A stretch of DNA of 26,441 bases from the NCBI GenBank assembly GCA_041485845.1, contig JBGPKH010000036.1, positions 1-26,441 on the forward strand. The letters are read 5' to 3'. Shown piece by piece: positions 8,676-15,887 of this stretch. A program made the position numbers and the translations under genes. The notes under the pieces are model-generated. The model did no database searches. It had not been told where the DNA came from and worked only from the letters and a program-made list of their open reading frames with translations. The DNA comes from OMOG01 sp041485845. GTDB taxonomy: Bacteria; Acidobacteriota; Terriglobia; Bryobacterales; Bryobacteraceae. Position 1 is the first letter of the stretch. Every line of letters starts with the position of its first letter.

Positions 8676-8860
8676 TGCCCAAAATGAACCTTTCGCACTT
8701 CGAGGCGGCCTTCCTGTTTTCGTTGTTCACCTCCGTGGTGCTGGGAGTTGTGACCAAACGCACGGACCGCGAACGCCTGCACTACGGCGCCTACACCTTC
8801 TTCTGCTTCCTGGTGGCCCTGTTCGGCATCGGCTGGGCCATGTACCTGGGCCACGGCTAA
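8675..8860 (+). CDS. Small two-helix membrane protein, 61 aa
   Basis: Starts at the ATG at 8675, which shares its A with the TGA of the upstream gene; GGAGG at 8662-8666 is 8 bp upstream. The 61-residue product has two hydrophobic segments (about 11-26 and 39-58) separated by a charged loop (TKRTDRERLHYGAY). It is coupled to the DUF6677-like gene and is probably its membrane partner. The function is unknown. Its stop codon is 1 bp from the stop of the convergent zinc-ribbon gene, leaving no room for a terminator between them. Confidence 0.78.
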   Translation: MPKMNLSHFEAAFLFSLFTSVVLGVVTKRTDRERLHYGAYTFFCFLVALFGIGWAMYLGHG

Positions 8861-8861
8861 G

Positions 8862-9677
8862 TCACTTCTTGGCGCCGTAAGTAACATTCACGGTCGTTTC
8901 GGGCGAGCCCTTTCCCACCACCACGGTCAACGTGCGTTTGTCTTCGTCTGCGGCCATGAACATGCCGCCGTCGGGGCTGTTGGTGGTGAGGTTGGCCTTC
9001 ATGCCGAGGTCTTTGGCCTTTTCCTCGTAGAAGGACATCACCTTCGAAGGCGCGTCCGGAGTCGTGAACGTGAAGTTGCCGCCCTCTCCCGAGCCATCAT
9101 TCGACGATCCCTTGATCGTGAACGTCCCCGCGGCTGTCGATCCCGGATAGTTGGGCACCCAGGAGGGCAGTTTGCCTGCCGCGCCGCCGATCTCCAGGGT
9201 CGCGGTCTGGCCGTTCTCGTCCTGCACCTTCATGTTGAACTTGCCGCTCTTCACGTCGTCGAAGGTCATGGTCGTGACTTGGCCGGTCTTGCGGTCGCGA
9301 ACCGTGATGGTGCCGGCATTCTCGTCGGTCCTCACCACCTCGGTATCCGGATTGACGGTGGTGATCAGCTTGGCCACCGCCAGGCCGGGGTTGCGCTTCA
9401 TCAGGTCGGGATCGAGACCCGCCTGCATGGCCTTGCGCGCGATGAAGAATCCGGTGCCGACCACCCCGATAAACCCCAGCACGAACAGTCCCAAAACGAT
9501 GACCAGGATCCAGACGATGGGGCTGGTCTTTCGCGCCACCGGCGCCACCGGCGCTGCGCCGGGCGCAGCCTGCGGCACGGGAGGAGGCGCCTGCGCCGCC
9601 TGTGCCCGCGCCGGTGTTCCACACTGATTGCAAAAGGCGCCCGTTACGTTGGCGCCGCAGTTGGTACAGAATGCCAT
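8862..9677 (-). CDS. Zinc-ribbon single-pass membrane protein
   Basis: A 271-residue protein beginning with a double-CxxC zinc ribbon (Cys4, Cys7, Cys16, Cys19), then a Pro/Ala-rich linker (about 21-50), one transmembrane helix (about 53-80) and an extracytoplasmic beta-rich region of about 190 residues. The C-terminal part contains TITVRDRKTGQVTTMTFDDV, and then PSWVPNYPGSTAAGTFTIKG and PSKVMSFYEEKAKDLGMKA. The latter pattern is common in acidobacterial zinc-ribbon proteins of unknown function. The start is supported by a GGAG 5 bp upstream and by placement of the first Cys pair. It stands alone, 125 bp downstream of the LssY_C gene's stop on the same strand. Confidence 0.82.
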   Translation of the reverse strand: MAFCTNCGANVTGAFCNQCGTPARAQAAQAPPPVPQAAPGAAPVAPVARKTSPIVWILVIVLGLFVLGFIGVVGTGFFIARKAMQAGLDPDLMKRNPGLAVAKLITTVNPDTEVVRTDENAGTITVRDRKTGQVTTMTFDDVKSGKFNMKVQDENGQTATLEIGGAAGKLPSWVPNYPGSTAAGTFTIKGSSNDGSGEGGNFTFTTPDAPSKVMSFYEEKAKDLGMKANLTTNSPDGGMFMAADEDKRTLTVVVGKGSPETTVNVTYGAKK

Positions 9678-9765
9678 AAGATCTCCGTTCGCCCTACTGT
9701 ACGCCAGACGTGAGTACTTCGCAACGCTGGCGCCATCAGGCCCATCAAGCCCTAATGAGCCCCCC

Positions 9766-9794
9766 GGCCCACTCGCGCTTTGGCGAGCCTGGCC
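9766..9794 (-). terminator. Hairpin after the LssY_C gene, possible terminator
   Basis: CTCGC (9772-9776) pairs with GCGAG (9783-9787) around a 6-base loop, and flanking GGCC segments (9766-9769 and 9791-9794) extend the stem across a small internal bulge. It starts about 9 bp beyond the LssY_C stop codon in the direction of transcription. No U-tract follows, so the call is tentative. Confidence 0.35.
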
Positions 9795-9802
9795 CTCGAC
9801 CC

Positions 9803-11023
9803 CTAATTCAACACCAGCACCGCGATCCGCGCGTCCGTCTCCACGTTATCCCCGGTCGCATTCTGCCCTGTTTGCGAAACGTCCGGCCGGTCCACCAGCG
9901 CCACCGACTGCACGCGCCCCGTGAACAACAGATCGTTCACCACCTTGGCCCGCTCGCGGTCGATCTGCGAATCGATCTTGTGAATAAACGTCCGGTTCTG
10001 CTCCGAGAAACTGATGCCCGTATCGTGCGTCGCAGCGACTACCCACACCGGCTTCCCCGCAAACGTCGAAGGCCGCAGCCACACGCGCAGGTGATGCCGC
10101 TTCGCGAACGTGTTGTTCAGTTTTTGGAAAACGAGTTCTGGCGGCTTGCCTTCCAGCAGCAGCACCGAGACCGGCGCCTCATTGTATCCGCGGTTTTCCG
10201 CCAGGGCACGGAAAGTCTCGAACTTCGCCATGCTGTTGAGCTCCGCGGGGGTCGTCCATCCCGCCGCCGCGAACACCTGTTTCACCTGCTCCAGAGTGCC
10301 GATCAGCATCAGGTTGGTGATGTCCGAGGGCTTCGGCGGATTCTGCGCCACCGTCTGGTAAGGCTCCTTCGCCACCAGTTCCACCAGTGCGTCCTCATCC
10401 GCGATCGGTTGCAGTTTCGCCGCCGCTCCCGGCCCCGACGGTCCCTTCAACACCAGCGGCGCCGTCAGCTTCAGCGTCATTTCCACCCCGGCGTCGTAGG
10501 TGATGCAGCTCTCCGCGGGCTTGAGCACCACATTCTTCGCCGCGCCCAGAATGTCGGCGAAGCCCGCATACTTCTCGGCGATCTTGCCGATCCCCGCATC
10601 CAGCTTCCCGGTGATGGTGTCCGACGCCAGGATGCCGTTGATCTGCCCCTGTTCGTCCACCTTCTCGCGCGCGTTGTCCACGGCGGCCACCTGCGCCGCC
10701 AGTTTGAACTTCGCGCTCTCGATCTCCAGTTCCGTGAAATTCAGAACCAGCAGCGAGCCCTCGTCGGCCTTGGTGGATTGCGCCGCCTTCTCCACCGTTC
10801 CGCGCACCGCCGCGCCGGCCGGCGCCACGAACTGGCCGTCCACCATCACCGGCGCGATCACCACCGCCTCCACCGGGTCCTTGGCCTTGGCGCTTTGCGT
10901 GGCTACCTTGGTCTTGAGACGGATCTGGATCTCCGTTCCCGCGGGCACGTCCACCGCCGGCAAGGCAAGCGGGACCAGCAGCGCCAGCGCGCTACTTTTC
11001 CGAAAACTCCACAATCTTCCCAT
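9803..11023 (-). CDS. Exported LssY C-terminal domain protein
   Basis: A 406-residue protein. The signal peptide (RKSSALALLVPLALP, about residues 7-23) predicts export. The N-terminal half begins VPAGTEIQIRLKTKVATQSA and is a beta-rich domain with alternating Val/Ala strands, common in acidobacterial secreted proteins. Residues about 240-385 form an LssY_C domain: NLMLIGTLEQVKQVFAAAGW, RGYNEAPVSVLLLEG, RHHLRVWLR and THDTGISF, then FIHKIDSQIDRERAKVVNDL. This domain is named after the Legionella LssY secretion-locus protein; its activity is unknown. The ATG at 11023 is preferred over a TTG at 11035; both overlap the upstream gene's 3' end (by 32 or 44 bp), so it is the last gene of that operon. 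Confidence 0.8.
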   Translation of the reverse strand: MGRLWSFRKSSALALLVPLALPAVDVPAGTEIQIRLKTKVATQSAKAKDPVEAVVIAPVMVDGQFVAPAGAAVRGTVEKAAQSTKADEGSLLVLNFTELEIESAKFKLAAQVAAVDNAREKVDEQGQINGILASDTITGKLDAGIGKIAEKYAGFADILGAAKNVVLKPAESCITYDAGVEMTLKLTAPLVLKGPSGPGAAAKLQPIADEDALVELVAKEPYQTVAQNPPKPSDITNLMLIGTLEQVKQVFAAAGWTTPAELNSMAKFETFRALAENRGYNEAPVSVLLLEGKPPELVFQKLNNTFAKRHHLRVWLRPSTFAGKPVWVVAATHDTGISFSEQNRTFIHKIDSQIDRERAKVVNDLLFTGRVQSVALVDRPDVSQTGQNATGDNVETDARIAVLVLN

Positions 11024-11480
11024 CGACTTCTTCAATGCGTACCAGGAAGCGCTTGCGCCCCTCGATCAGCGCTTCCGGCGCCTCGAACCGCGCAGCCACC
11101 ATGCGGTCCTGCGAAGTGTGCCCCGGAATCTTGTCCCGCAGCACCAGCGTGTCGCTGAACTTTTGCCCCAGCAGCGGCATGGCTTCGAACAATCGCTTGG
11201 CATCCGGTTCGGAGACCACTTTGCCTTCGAATTGATTGCCGTCCTTGTTCTCCATCACCAGCGAAACGGTGCGCACCCAGAACGGTACGTTGCCCGGATT
11301 CGTGAAACGGAAATCGATCGCCGCCACCGTGCTGTTTTCATCCAGCGGCGCAACCCGAACCTTGACGACGTTGCCCGTCAACCCGATGTGGGCGCCGCGC
11401 TGCATGTACAGGATTCCGGCCACCACGATCGCGATCGCCACGATCCCGATACCGAATGTGGCCGGGAAGCGGTCCTTCAT
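10992..11480 (-). CDS. Membrane-anchored hypothetical protein, 162 aa
   Basis: Starts at the ATG at 11480, which overlaps the TIM-barrel gene's stop as ATGA (11477-11480). The longer frame upstream is antisense-like noise over that gene. The 162-residue product has one N-terminal helix (about residues 7-25, PATFGIGIVAIAIVVAGILY) and a single extracytoplasmic beta-sandwich-like domain (IDFRFTNPGNVPFWVRTVSL, then VMENKDGNQFEG). Strand repeats with 'FTNPGN' are typical of DUF4352/FxLYD-like folds, so a related Ig-like fold is a possibility rather than an assignment. It ends with RIEEVDGKIVEFSEK. It lies between the TIM-barrel and LssY_C genes in a coupled operon; its role is unknown. Confidence 0.78.
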   Translation of the reverse strand: MKDRFPATFGIGIVAIAIVVAGILYMQRGAHIGLTGNVVKVRVAPLDENSTVAAIDFRFTNPGNVPFWVRTVSLVMENKDGNQFEGKVVSEPDAKRLFEAMPLLGQKFSDTLVLRDKIPGHTSQDRMVAARFEAPEALIEGRKRFLVRIEEVDGKIVEFSEK

Positions 11481-12409
11481 GAGATCTCGCCCACGATGCG
11501 CATGATCTCCTCCATCGAGGTGTGCGCGTCGGCCATCCGCGTGGCGTTGGTGGTGTGGGTTTCGAGGCCGATCTTGCCCTTGTACCCGTCCTTGTCGAGC
11601 GCCAGCATGATGGCCTTCCAGTCTTCCTTTTCCGTGCTCGCGGGCATCACGCCCCGGCCCTTCACCTGCACGTTGAGGATGCGCTTCTTGGGCAGCAGCG
11701 CGTACCCGTCCGGGTACGACGTTTCGCGCCCGTGGGCGTTGTGCGGGTCCCAGTTCATCCCCACCCACTTCGACGGAATGAGCTTCATGATGTCCGCCAA
11801 CTCGGCCGAAGTGCCGATATTCTGCGACCCCTCGTTTTCGATGAGCAGGTAGACTCTTTCTTTCTCCGCCACCGCGGCCATCTCGCTCCCGATGGTCTCC
11901 GCGATGCGCGAATACATGGTCTTGGGATCTTGCACGCGCGATCCGGCAAAGATCCGTACCTTGTCGCATCCCATGATCTGCGCGCAGCGGATGGCCTTGT
12001 GCAGGTCCTCCATACGGTGCTCCCAGCGGGCCTGCTCCGCGGCCAGCCGTTTTTCACGCGCGGCGGGTTCTTCCGGCGACCGGCGCACCGGCTCGCTGCC
12101 CGGCCATCCGAATTTCAGCAGCCCGGTGTTGACGAACGACACCTTAAGACCCTCGTGCGCGAACCGCAAGGCATCCACCTTAGTTTCCGCCTCGGTCATC
12201 TGGAAGTATTCCTTCCGGGCGCCCGGCGGATTGCGGATCTCCACGAAATGCATCCCGTACTGATGTGCGAACGCGATGGCTTCGTCGGTGGATTTGCCAA
12301 TCTCGTCGGTAATGGCGCTGATGCGCAATTTGTCCATATGGCTGCGCGCCCACAAGGTGGTTGCGCACGCCGCTCCCGCTCCCGCGGCCAGAAGTTCACG
12401 CCGTGTCAT
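11477..12409 (-). CDS. Tat-exported sugar phosphate isomerase/epimerase-like TIM-barrel protein
   Basis: A 310-residue xylose isomerase-like TIM barrel (AP endonuclease family 2 superfamily), expected to bind a divalent metal and act on a sugar or cyclitol. The twin-arginine signal MTRRELLAAGAGAACATTLWA occupies about residues 1-22, so it is exported folded. Barrel landmarks are ITDEIGKSTDEAIAFA, HFVEIRNPPG, ENEGSQNIGTS (metal-type Glu), MNWDPHNAH (Asp/His pair) and LETHTTNATRM near the C-terminus. The real start is the ATG at 12409, and a longer frame to 12652 only covers the antisense of the macrodomain gene. There is no Shine-Dalgarno, but a TACAAT box ends 6 bp upstream, suggesting a leaderless mRNA. 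It is the first gene of an operon with the 162-aa and LssY_C genes. Confidence 0.87.
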   Translation of the reverse strand: MTRRELLAAGAGAACATTLWARSHMDKLRISAITDEIGKSTDEAIAFAHQYGMHFVEIRNPPGARKEYFQMTEAETKVDALRFAHEGLKVSFVNTGLLKFGWPGSEPVRRSPEEPAAREKRLAAEQARWEHRMEDLHKAIRCAQIMGCDKVRIFAGSRVQDPKTMYSRIAETIGSEMAAVAEKERVYLLIENEGSQNIGTSAELADIMKLIPSKWVGMNWDPHNAHGRETSYPDGYALLPKKRILNVQVKGRGVMPASTEKEDWKAIMLALDKDGYKGKIGLETHTTNATRMADAHTSMEEIMRIVGEIS

Positions 12410-12423
12410 AAATCGATTGTAAT
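12395..12423 (+). promoter_or_regulatory. Promoter of the macrodomain gene (TTCACG-N17-TGTAAT)
   Basis: TTCACG at 12395-12400 (4 of 6 to TTGACA) is followed after exactly 17 bp by TGTAAT at 12418-12423 (5 of 6 to TATAAT). The ATG is 8 bp further, so transcription would start at or within a base or two of the start codon. The -35 box lies inside the divergent TIM-barrel gene's signal-peptide codons. Confidence 0.45.
12416..12421 (-). promoter_or_regulatory. -10 box of the TIM-barrel gene (TACAAT)
   Basis: On the minus strand TACAAT (5 of 6 to consensus) ends 6 bp before the ATG at 12409. It overlaps the plus-strand TGTAAT box, so the two divergent promoters share the same A+T-rich core. The best -35 is CTGATC (3 of 6) with an 18-bp spacer. 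The short distance predicts a leaderless transcript. Confidence 0.4.
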
Positions 12424-12431
12424 AGATAGGT

Positions 12432-12977
12432 ATGGAGTGGATCAGCGGTTCTGGCCGAAAAATCGTCCTGCAGGAAGGCGACATCACCCGCGTAGCGGTG
12501 GATGCCATCGTCAACGCGGCCAACTCGGGGTTGGCCGGAGGGGGAGGCGTGGATGGCGCCATCCACCGCGCCGGAGGCCCCGAGATCATGCGCGAGCTGG
12601 ACGGAATCCGCCGCCGGATCGGCCATTGCCCCACTGGCAGCGCGGTGGCCACCGCCGCCGGAAAACTGCCGGCGAAATACGTGTTTCACGCGGTCGGCCC
12701 GGTCTACCGCGACGGCCGCCACGGAGAGCCGGAGCTGCTCGCCTCGTGCTATCGCAAGTGCCTGGAAATGGCCGAAGAGCGCGCCGTCACGACGATCGGC
12801 TTCCCCGCCATCAGCACCGGAGTGTACGGATACCCGATCGGGGAGGCCGCGGAAATCGCCATTCGGGAAGTAAAGGCGCATCTGGAGAGGCCGGATACCG
12901 GCGTGCATGAAGTTGTGTTTGTGCTGTTCGGCCGCCAGGCGTACGATGCCGTAGCGCGGACATTGACGGCCGAGTAG
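12432..12977 (+). CDS. Macrodomain protein, O-acetyl-ADP-ribose deacetylase type
   Basis: A 181-residue stand-alone macrodomain of the MacroD/YmdB class, which hydrolyses O-acetyl-ADP-ribose or ADP-ribose esters on proteins in the cytoplasm. Hallmarks are GDIT (16-19), the VNAANSGLAGGGGVDGAIHRAGG loop with Asn28, Asn31, the Gly run and Asp41, and GFPAISTGVYGYP, which wraps the distal ribose. The length fits YmdB (177 aa). The ATG at 12432 has no properly spaced Shine-Dalgarno but follows a good -35/-10 pair. It is divergent from the TIM-barrel operon, with 22 bp between start codons, and is followed by the inverted-repeat element rather than another gene. There is no nearby ADP-ribosyltransferase or sirtuin to specify the substrate. 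Confidence 0.94.
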   Translation: MEWISGSGRKIVLQEGDITRVAVDAIVNAANSGLAGGGGVDGAIHRAGGPEIMRELDGIRRRIGHCPTGSAVATAAGKLPAKYVFHAVGPVYRDGRHGEPELLASCYRKCLEMAEERAVTTIGFPAISTGVYGYPIGEAAEIAIREVKAHLERPDTGVHEVVFVLFGRQAYDAVARTLTAE

Positions 12978-13027
12978 ACGTGAGTCTTGTGCCCGATAAT
13001 CATGTTTATGTCGGTTGTGTCACATAT

Positions 13028-13297
13028 CCGGCCTTATGCCGAGTGCCGGATTCTGCCGAGGAAAAGCTGAGGCATCCGCTTTGGACCAACAATGACGGCC
13101 CTTCGAGGCTTGGCGCACTCGGCATAATATGGATTGCGGAAAGAGCCGGCGTTTGGAGGGTTGGAGGCCGGAGTCGGAAGCCTCAAACATCGAGTGCTCT
13201 CCTCCGGATTATGCCGAGCCGCAACGTCGATCGGAACCGCATGGTTGCCCGCGCGATGACATCACTCCGCATAATCCGGAACTCGGCATAAGGCCGG
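13028..13297. repeat. Symmetric inverted-repeat element with six decamer sites (MITE-like)
   Basis: The ends are 29-bp inverted repeats (13028-13056 and 13269-13297) matching at 27 of 29 positions. The decamer TTATGCCGAG or its complement occurs six times, two of them with one mismatch: + at 13034 and 13051, - at 13118, + at 13209, - at 13265 and 13282. The order + + - + - - is its own reverse complement, so the whole element is arranged symmetrically. Each end carries two direct copies 17 bp apart, as expected for subterminal recombinase or transposase binding sites. I see no target-site duplication and no convincing gene in this 396-bp spacer. It is most likely a non-autonomous mobile element or a dispersed regulatory palindrome. 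Confidence 0.75.
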
Positions 13298-13373
13298 TCA
13301 GCGCCCCCGGTGCCATCCGGCGCTGAACGCCGATCGCTGAAACTGAAAGCTCCCCTCCTCAAAGATCGCAGCC

Positions 13374-14405
13374 CTACCCGCGAAGGTAAGGCTTCATGAA
13401 CTGATCCCAGGCCTCGCGAACGGCCTGCTTGCCGGCTTCGTCGAGCGCGCCTCCCGCGCCTCTGCCTCCCCGTGCACCGCCGGCCGCCGCCGCTCCACCG
13501 CCGCCTCCCATATTGCCACGCGTCTTGGTGGTTTCCTTGAACATTCCCCGGACGACCATGAGATATCCCTGGGCGCCGGTGATGGTGTTGAACGCCTGCA
13601 GCCGCCCGAACGTGTCGAACGCCTCCCTCTTTTTGCCGGCGTGCCAAAGGTCGAACGCCGCGGCGTAGAAGTCCGCCAGTACCGTGGTCGGACAGTGGCC
13701 CGAAAACCCCAGCCGCATCTCGTCGATCATGGTGCGGACGCCGTTGCCGGAGAACACGGCGAGTTTGTCGTTGGTCCGCTCGCGAATCTGCGCGACGCGC
13801 GTCAGCGGATTACCAGCCTCGTCCTTCACGCACTTCATGCTGGGAATCTGCTTCGCCATTTCGACGATGAGATCCACGCTCATATCGCCCTGGCTCTGCA
13901 CGATCAAGGGCAGATCGGTGGCTTTGCCGATGGTCCTGTAGTATTCGATCATCGCCTTGCCGTCTGCCTTTTCGGGCGGCAGAGAGACGATCGCGTCGGC
14001 GCCGTTCTTCGCCGCGTGTTTGGCATAGGCTATGGCTTTGTCGATGTTGCCGTCCCTATCCTGCACGCCGATCACCAGCGAGGTCTTGCCGCCCTTCCCC
14101 GCCGCCAGAATGGCTTCCGCGCCGTCCAGCCGCTCTTTTTCGGAGAGCGTGTTCCAGCCGCTGGCGATCTGCGGCCAGGCGAAGCCGTGGACTTTGTACC
14201 GGTTGCAGAATTTCACTTCGTTCTGGAGGCACTCCAGATCGAGCTGGTCGGCCGGCGTCATCGGCGTCTGGCCAATGGGAAAGACGCCGCGCAACGGTTT
14301 CGTCTCGGCGGAATCGCTCGTCCCGGCCAGCGCCAGGCCCAGCGCGCTGCCGCCCAGTGTCCGCAGGAATGCCCGCCTGCCGGGAGCTAATGCATGACTC
14401 GTCAT
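13374..14405 (-). CDS. Tat-exported DapA/KDG-aldolase-like lyase
   Basis: A 343-residue protein of the dihydrodipicolinate synthase/N-acetylneuraminate lyase superfamily, whose members cleave or condense pyruvate through a Schiff-base lysine. A twin-arginine signal (GRRAFLRTLGGSALGLALAG, residues 9-28) predicts folded export. The barrel is recognisable: TPMTPADQLDLECLQNEVKF, NTLSEKERLDGAEAIL, KNGADAIVSLPP, YYRTIGKATDLPLIVQ and CVKDEAGNP, where Lys194 is the likely Schiff-base lysine. The usual Tyr of the YNxP strand and the GTTGE loop are replaced (VQSQGD; WPQIASGWN). A Gly/Ala/Arg-rich insert covers residues 298-319. AAGGAG lies 8 bp before the ATG, and the start is 19 bp after the dehydratase stop, so it is the last gene of the operon. 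A KDG-type aldolase role is inferred from context. Confidence 0.85.
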   Translation of the reverse strand: MTSHALAPGRRAFLRTLGGSALGLALAGTSDSAETKPLRGVFPIGQTPMTPADQLDLECLQNEVKFCNRYKVHGFAWPQIASGWNTLSEKERLDGAEAILAAGKGGKTSLVIGVQDRDGNIDKAIAYAKHAAKNGADAIVSLPPEKADGKAMIEYYRTIGKATDLPLIVQSQGDMSVDLIVEMAKQIPSMKCVKDEAGNPLTRVAQIRERTNDKLAVFSGNGVRTMIDEMRLGFSGHCPTTVLADFYAAAFDLWHAGKKREAFDTFGRLQAFNTITGAQGYLMVVRGMFKETTKTRGNMGGGGGAAAAGGARGGRGAGGALDEAGKQAVREAWDQFMKPYLRG

Positions 14406-14424
14406 CGGTTTGTCTCCTTGCGAC

Positions 14425-15861
14425 CTAACGGTCGACTCTCTTGATCAATTTGTCGAGTGCATCGTGGTCAATCGGATAGCCGAGTCCCGGCTCCGTCGGC
14501 GCGAGCACGTAACCATCCTTGTCGATGCGGAACTTGTCCTTGTGGTACGGCCGGTCGACCGCCGTTGCCGGATGCGGCATCTCGAACCACCAGGCGTTGG
14601 GCATGGCGAGCTCGAGGTGGAAGTGAACCGCCAGGTCGGTGGGGTTCCCCCAGTTATGCGGGGTACATTCCAGGTTAAAAGCATCCGCCAGCATGCCGAC
14701 CCGCATGGACCCGCCGATGCCTCCGGCATTGTCGGCAATCAGGCGCACCACGTCGAGCGCGCCGCGCCGGATGTATTCGGCGAAGTCGGAAATGGAGAAG
14801 AGGAATTCACCGATATGAAGGGGCAGATCGAGCACGCGGTTCAGCTCGACCAGGCCATCGAGATCGATGCTGCGGATGGGATCTTCGAACCAGGCATAAC
14901 CGAGATCATCCAGCACGCGGCCGACCTTCAACGCCTCGTACAGGTTGTACCGCTGTACCGGGTCGTGGGCCAGCACGAAATCGTCGCCAACCGCCTTGCG
15001 GATCTGCTTGATCTCCTCAATATGTCCAACGTAAGCCGGGATGGGCGGTCCGCTCTTGCGCTGGCCGCCGCCCGGGTGAATCTTGTATCCCTTGTAGCCC
15101 TGCTCCCTGGCGCTGAGAACGTCGGGAATGTAATCCTCAACGTTGGGAAGGTGCTGGGAGCTGGCGTAGGCCATCATGCGGTCCTTGCTGCCGCCCAGGA
15201 TCTTGTAGACCGGTCGGATGACGGCTTTGCCCAGGATGTCCCACATGCAGATTTCGGCCGCCGCGGTGTAGTAGTTGGGCCACGTGCCGCCGCCGCGGTT
15301 ACCCAGACCGAAGCCCATCGATGAGCCTCCGGGAGTGCCGCCGCCGCGGCCGGCAGAAGCGCCGGCGCCCGTTCCCGCGCCGCCGCGGCCGCCTCCACCT
15401 CCCGCGCCTCCTCCGCCCCGGCCGCCTGCGCCCCTGCCGCCTCCGCCTCCCGCGCCTCCGCCCGGACCACCGCTGAAGCCGAACGTCGCCTTCAGTCCCG
15501 AGGTGGCCGTGATGGCAGGCAGCAGATCGATCGCGTTCTTGCCTGTCAGCGCAGGCTTCGCCCACTCGATCCAGTTCGGCGTCAAGGCCCGGTTCCCGAT
15601 GGTGTAGTTTCCCTCGTGGCCGCTGTTGGTCACGATCGAGAGAATCTCGCCCGTCTCGGTGCCGTTCAAGCGGCGGAAGCTCGAGATGTCGGCGACGTAG
15701 ACCTTCACCTCCTTGATGGTCAGGTCGGGGAGATCTCCCCGCTTAACTCCCACCGACTGGGCGGCTGCCTGCGGCGGATCGGCCAGCGCCGAAGCCGCTG
15801 CCATGGTGGCGCCGGCGGACGCTCCGAAAAAATCCCGGCGAGAGTGCTTACGATTCGACAT
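14425..15861 (-). CDS. Tat-exported mandelate racemase/enolase superfamily protein (acid-sugar dehydratase-like)
   Basis: A 478-residue protein. A twin-arginine signal (HSRRDFFGASAGATMAAASA, residues 6-25) predicts export in folded, Mg-loaded form. The enolase-superfamily barrel has metal ligands Asp300 (LAHDPV), Glu326 (WFEDPI) and Glu352 (HIGEF). A K-x-H pair (GYKIHP, Lys260/His262) and a probable His402-Asp377 dyad (CTPHNWG; IADNAGG) fit the mandelate-racemase subgroup, which includes sugar-acid dehydratases. A 52-residue insert made almost entirely of Gly, Arg and Ala covers residues 130-181, between the capping domain's early strands and the barrel. The ATG at 15861, with AAGGAG 6-8 bp upstream, is preferred to a start 30 bp earlier. 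It lies 26 bp after the PQQ dehydrogenase stop. The substrate is unknown. Confidence 0.9.
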   Translation of the reverse strand: MSNRKHSRRDFFGASAGATMAAASALADPPQAAAQSVGVKRGDLPDLTIKEVKVYVADISSFRRLNGTETGEILSIVTNSGHEGNYTIGNRALTPNWIEWAKPALTGKNAIDLLPAITATSGLKATFGFSGGPGGGAGGGGGRGAGGRGGGGAGGGGGRGGAGTGAGASAGRGGGTPGGSSMGFGLGNRGGGTWPNYYTAAAEICMWDILGKAVIRPVYKILGGSKDRMMAYASSQHLPNVEDYIPDVLSAREQGYKGYKIHPGGGQRKSGPPIPAYVGHIEEIKQIRKAVGDDFVLAHDPVQRYNLYEALKVGRVLDDLGYAWFEDPIRSIDLDGLVELNRVLDLPLHIGEFLFSISDFAEYIRRGALDVVRLIADNAGGIGGSMRVGMLADAFNLECTPHNWGNPTDLAVHFHLELAMPNAWWFEMPHPATAVDRPYHKDKFRIDKDGYVLAPTEPGLGYPIDHDALDKLIKRVDR

Positions 15862-15887
15862 CCCTTCTCCTTTTTTCAAGCGGGTCC

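Noticed and set aside
9710..11158. A 482-codon plus-strand frame opposite the LssY_C gene
   Set aside because: It is Arg/His-rich and low in hydrophobic periodicity, while the minus strand encodes a signal peptide and an LssY_C domain.
12410..12652. N-terminal extension of the TIM-barrel frame to 12652
   Set aside because: The extension is antisense to the macrodomain gene, and the twin-arginine signal begins exactly at 12409.
12980..13291. A 103-codon plus-strand frame across the inverted-repeat element
   Set aside because: It has no Shine-Dalgarno, its content follows the inverted repeats, and the decamer symmetry explains the sequence better than a protein does.
14410..15324. A 304-codon plus-strand frame opposite the dehydratase gene
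   Set aside because: The minus-strand product shows full enolase-superfamily ligands; the plus-strand reading has no recognisable motif.
15318..15471. Simple-sequence repeat or assembly artefact in the dehydratase Gly-rich block
   Set aside because: The codons vary, the frame is kept on both sides, and two neighbouring proteins have similar blocks, so it is treated as a real insert.
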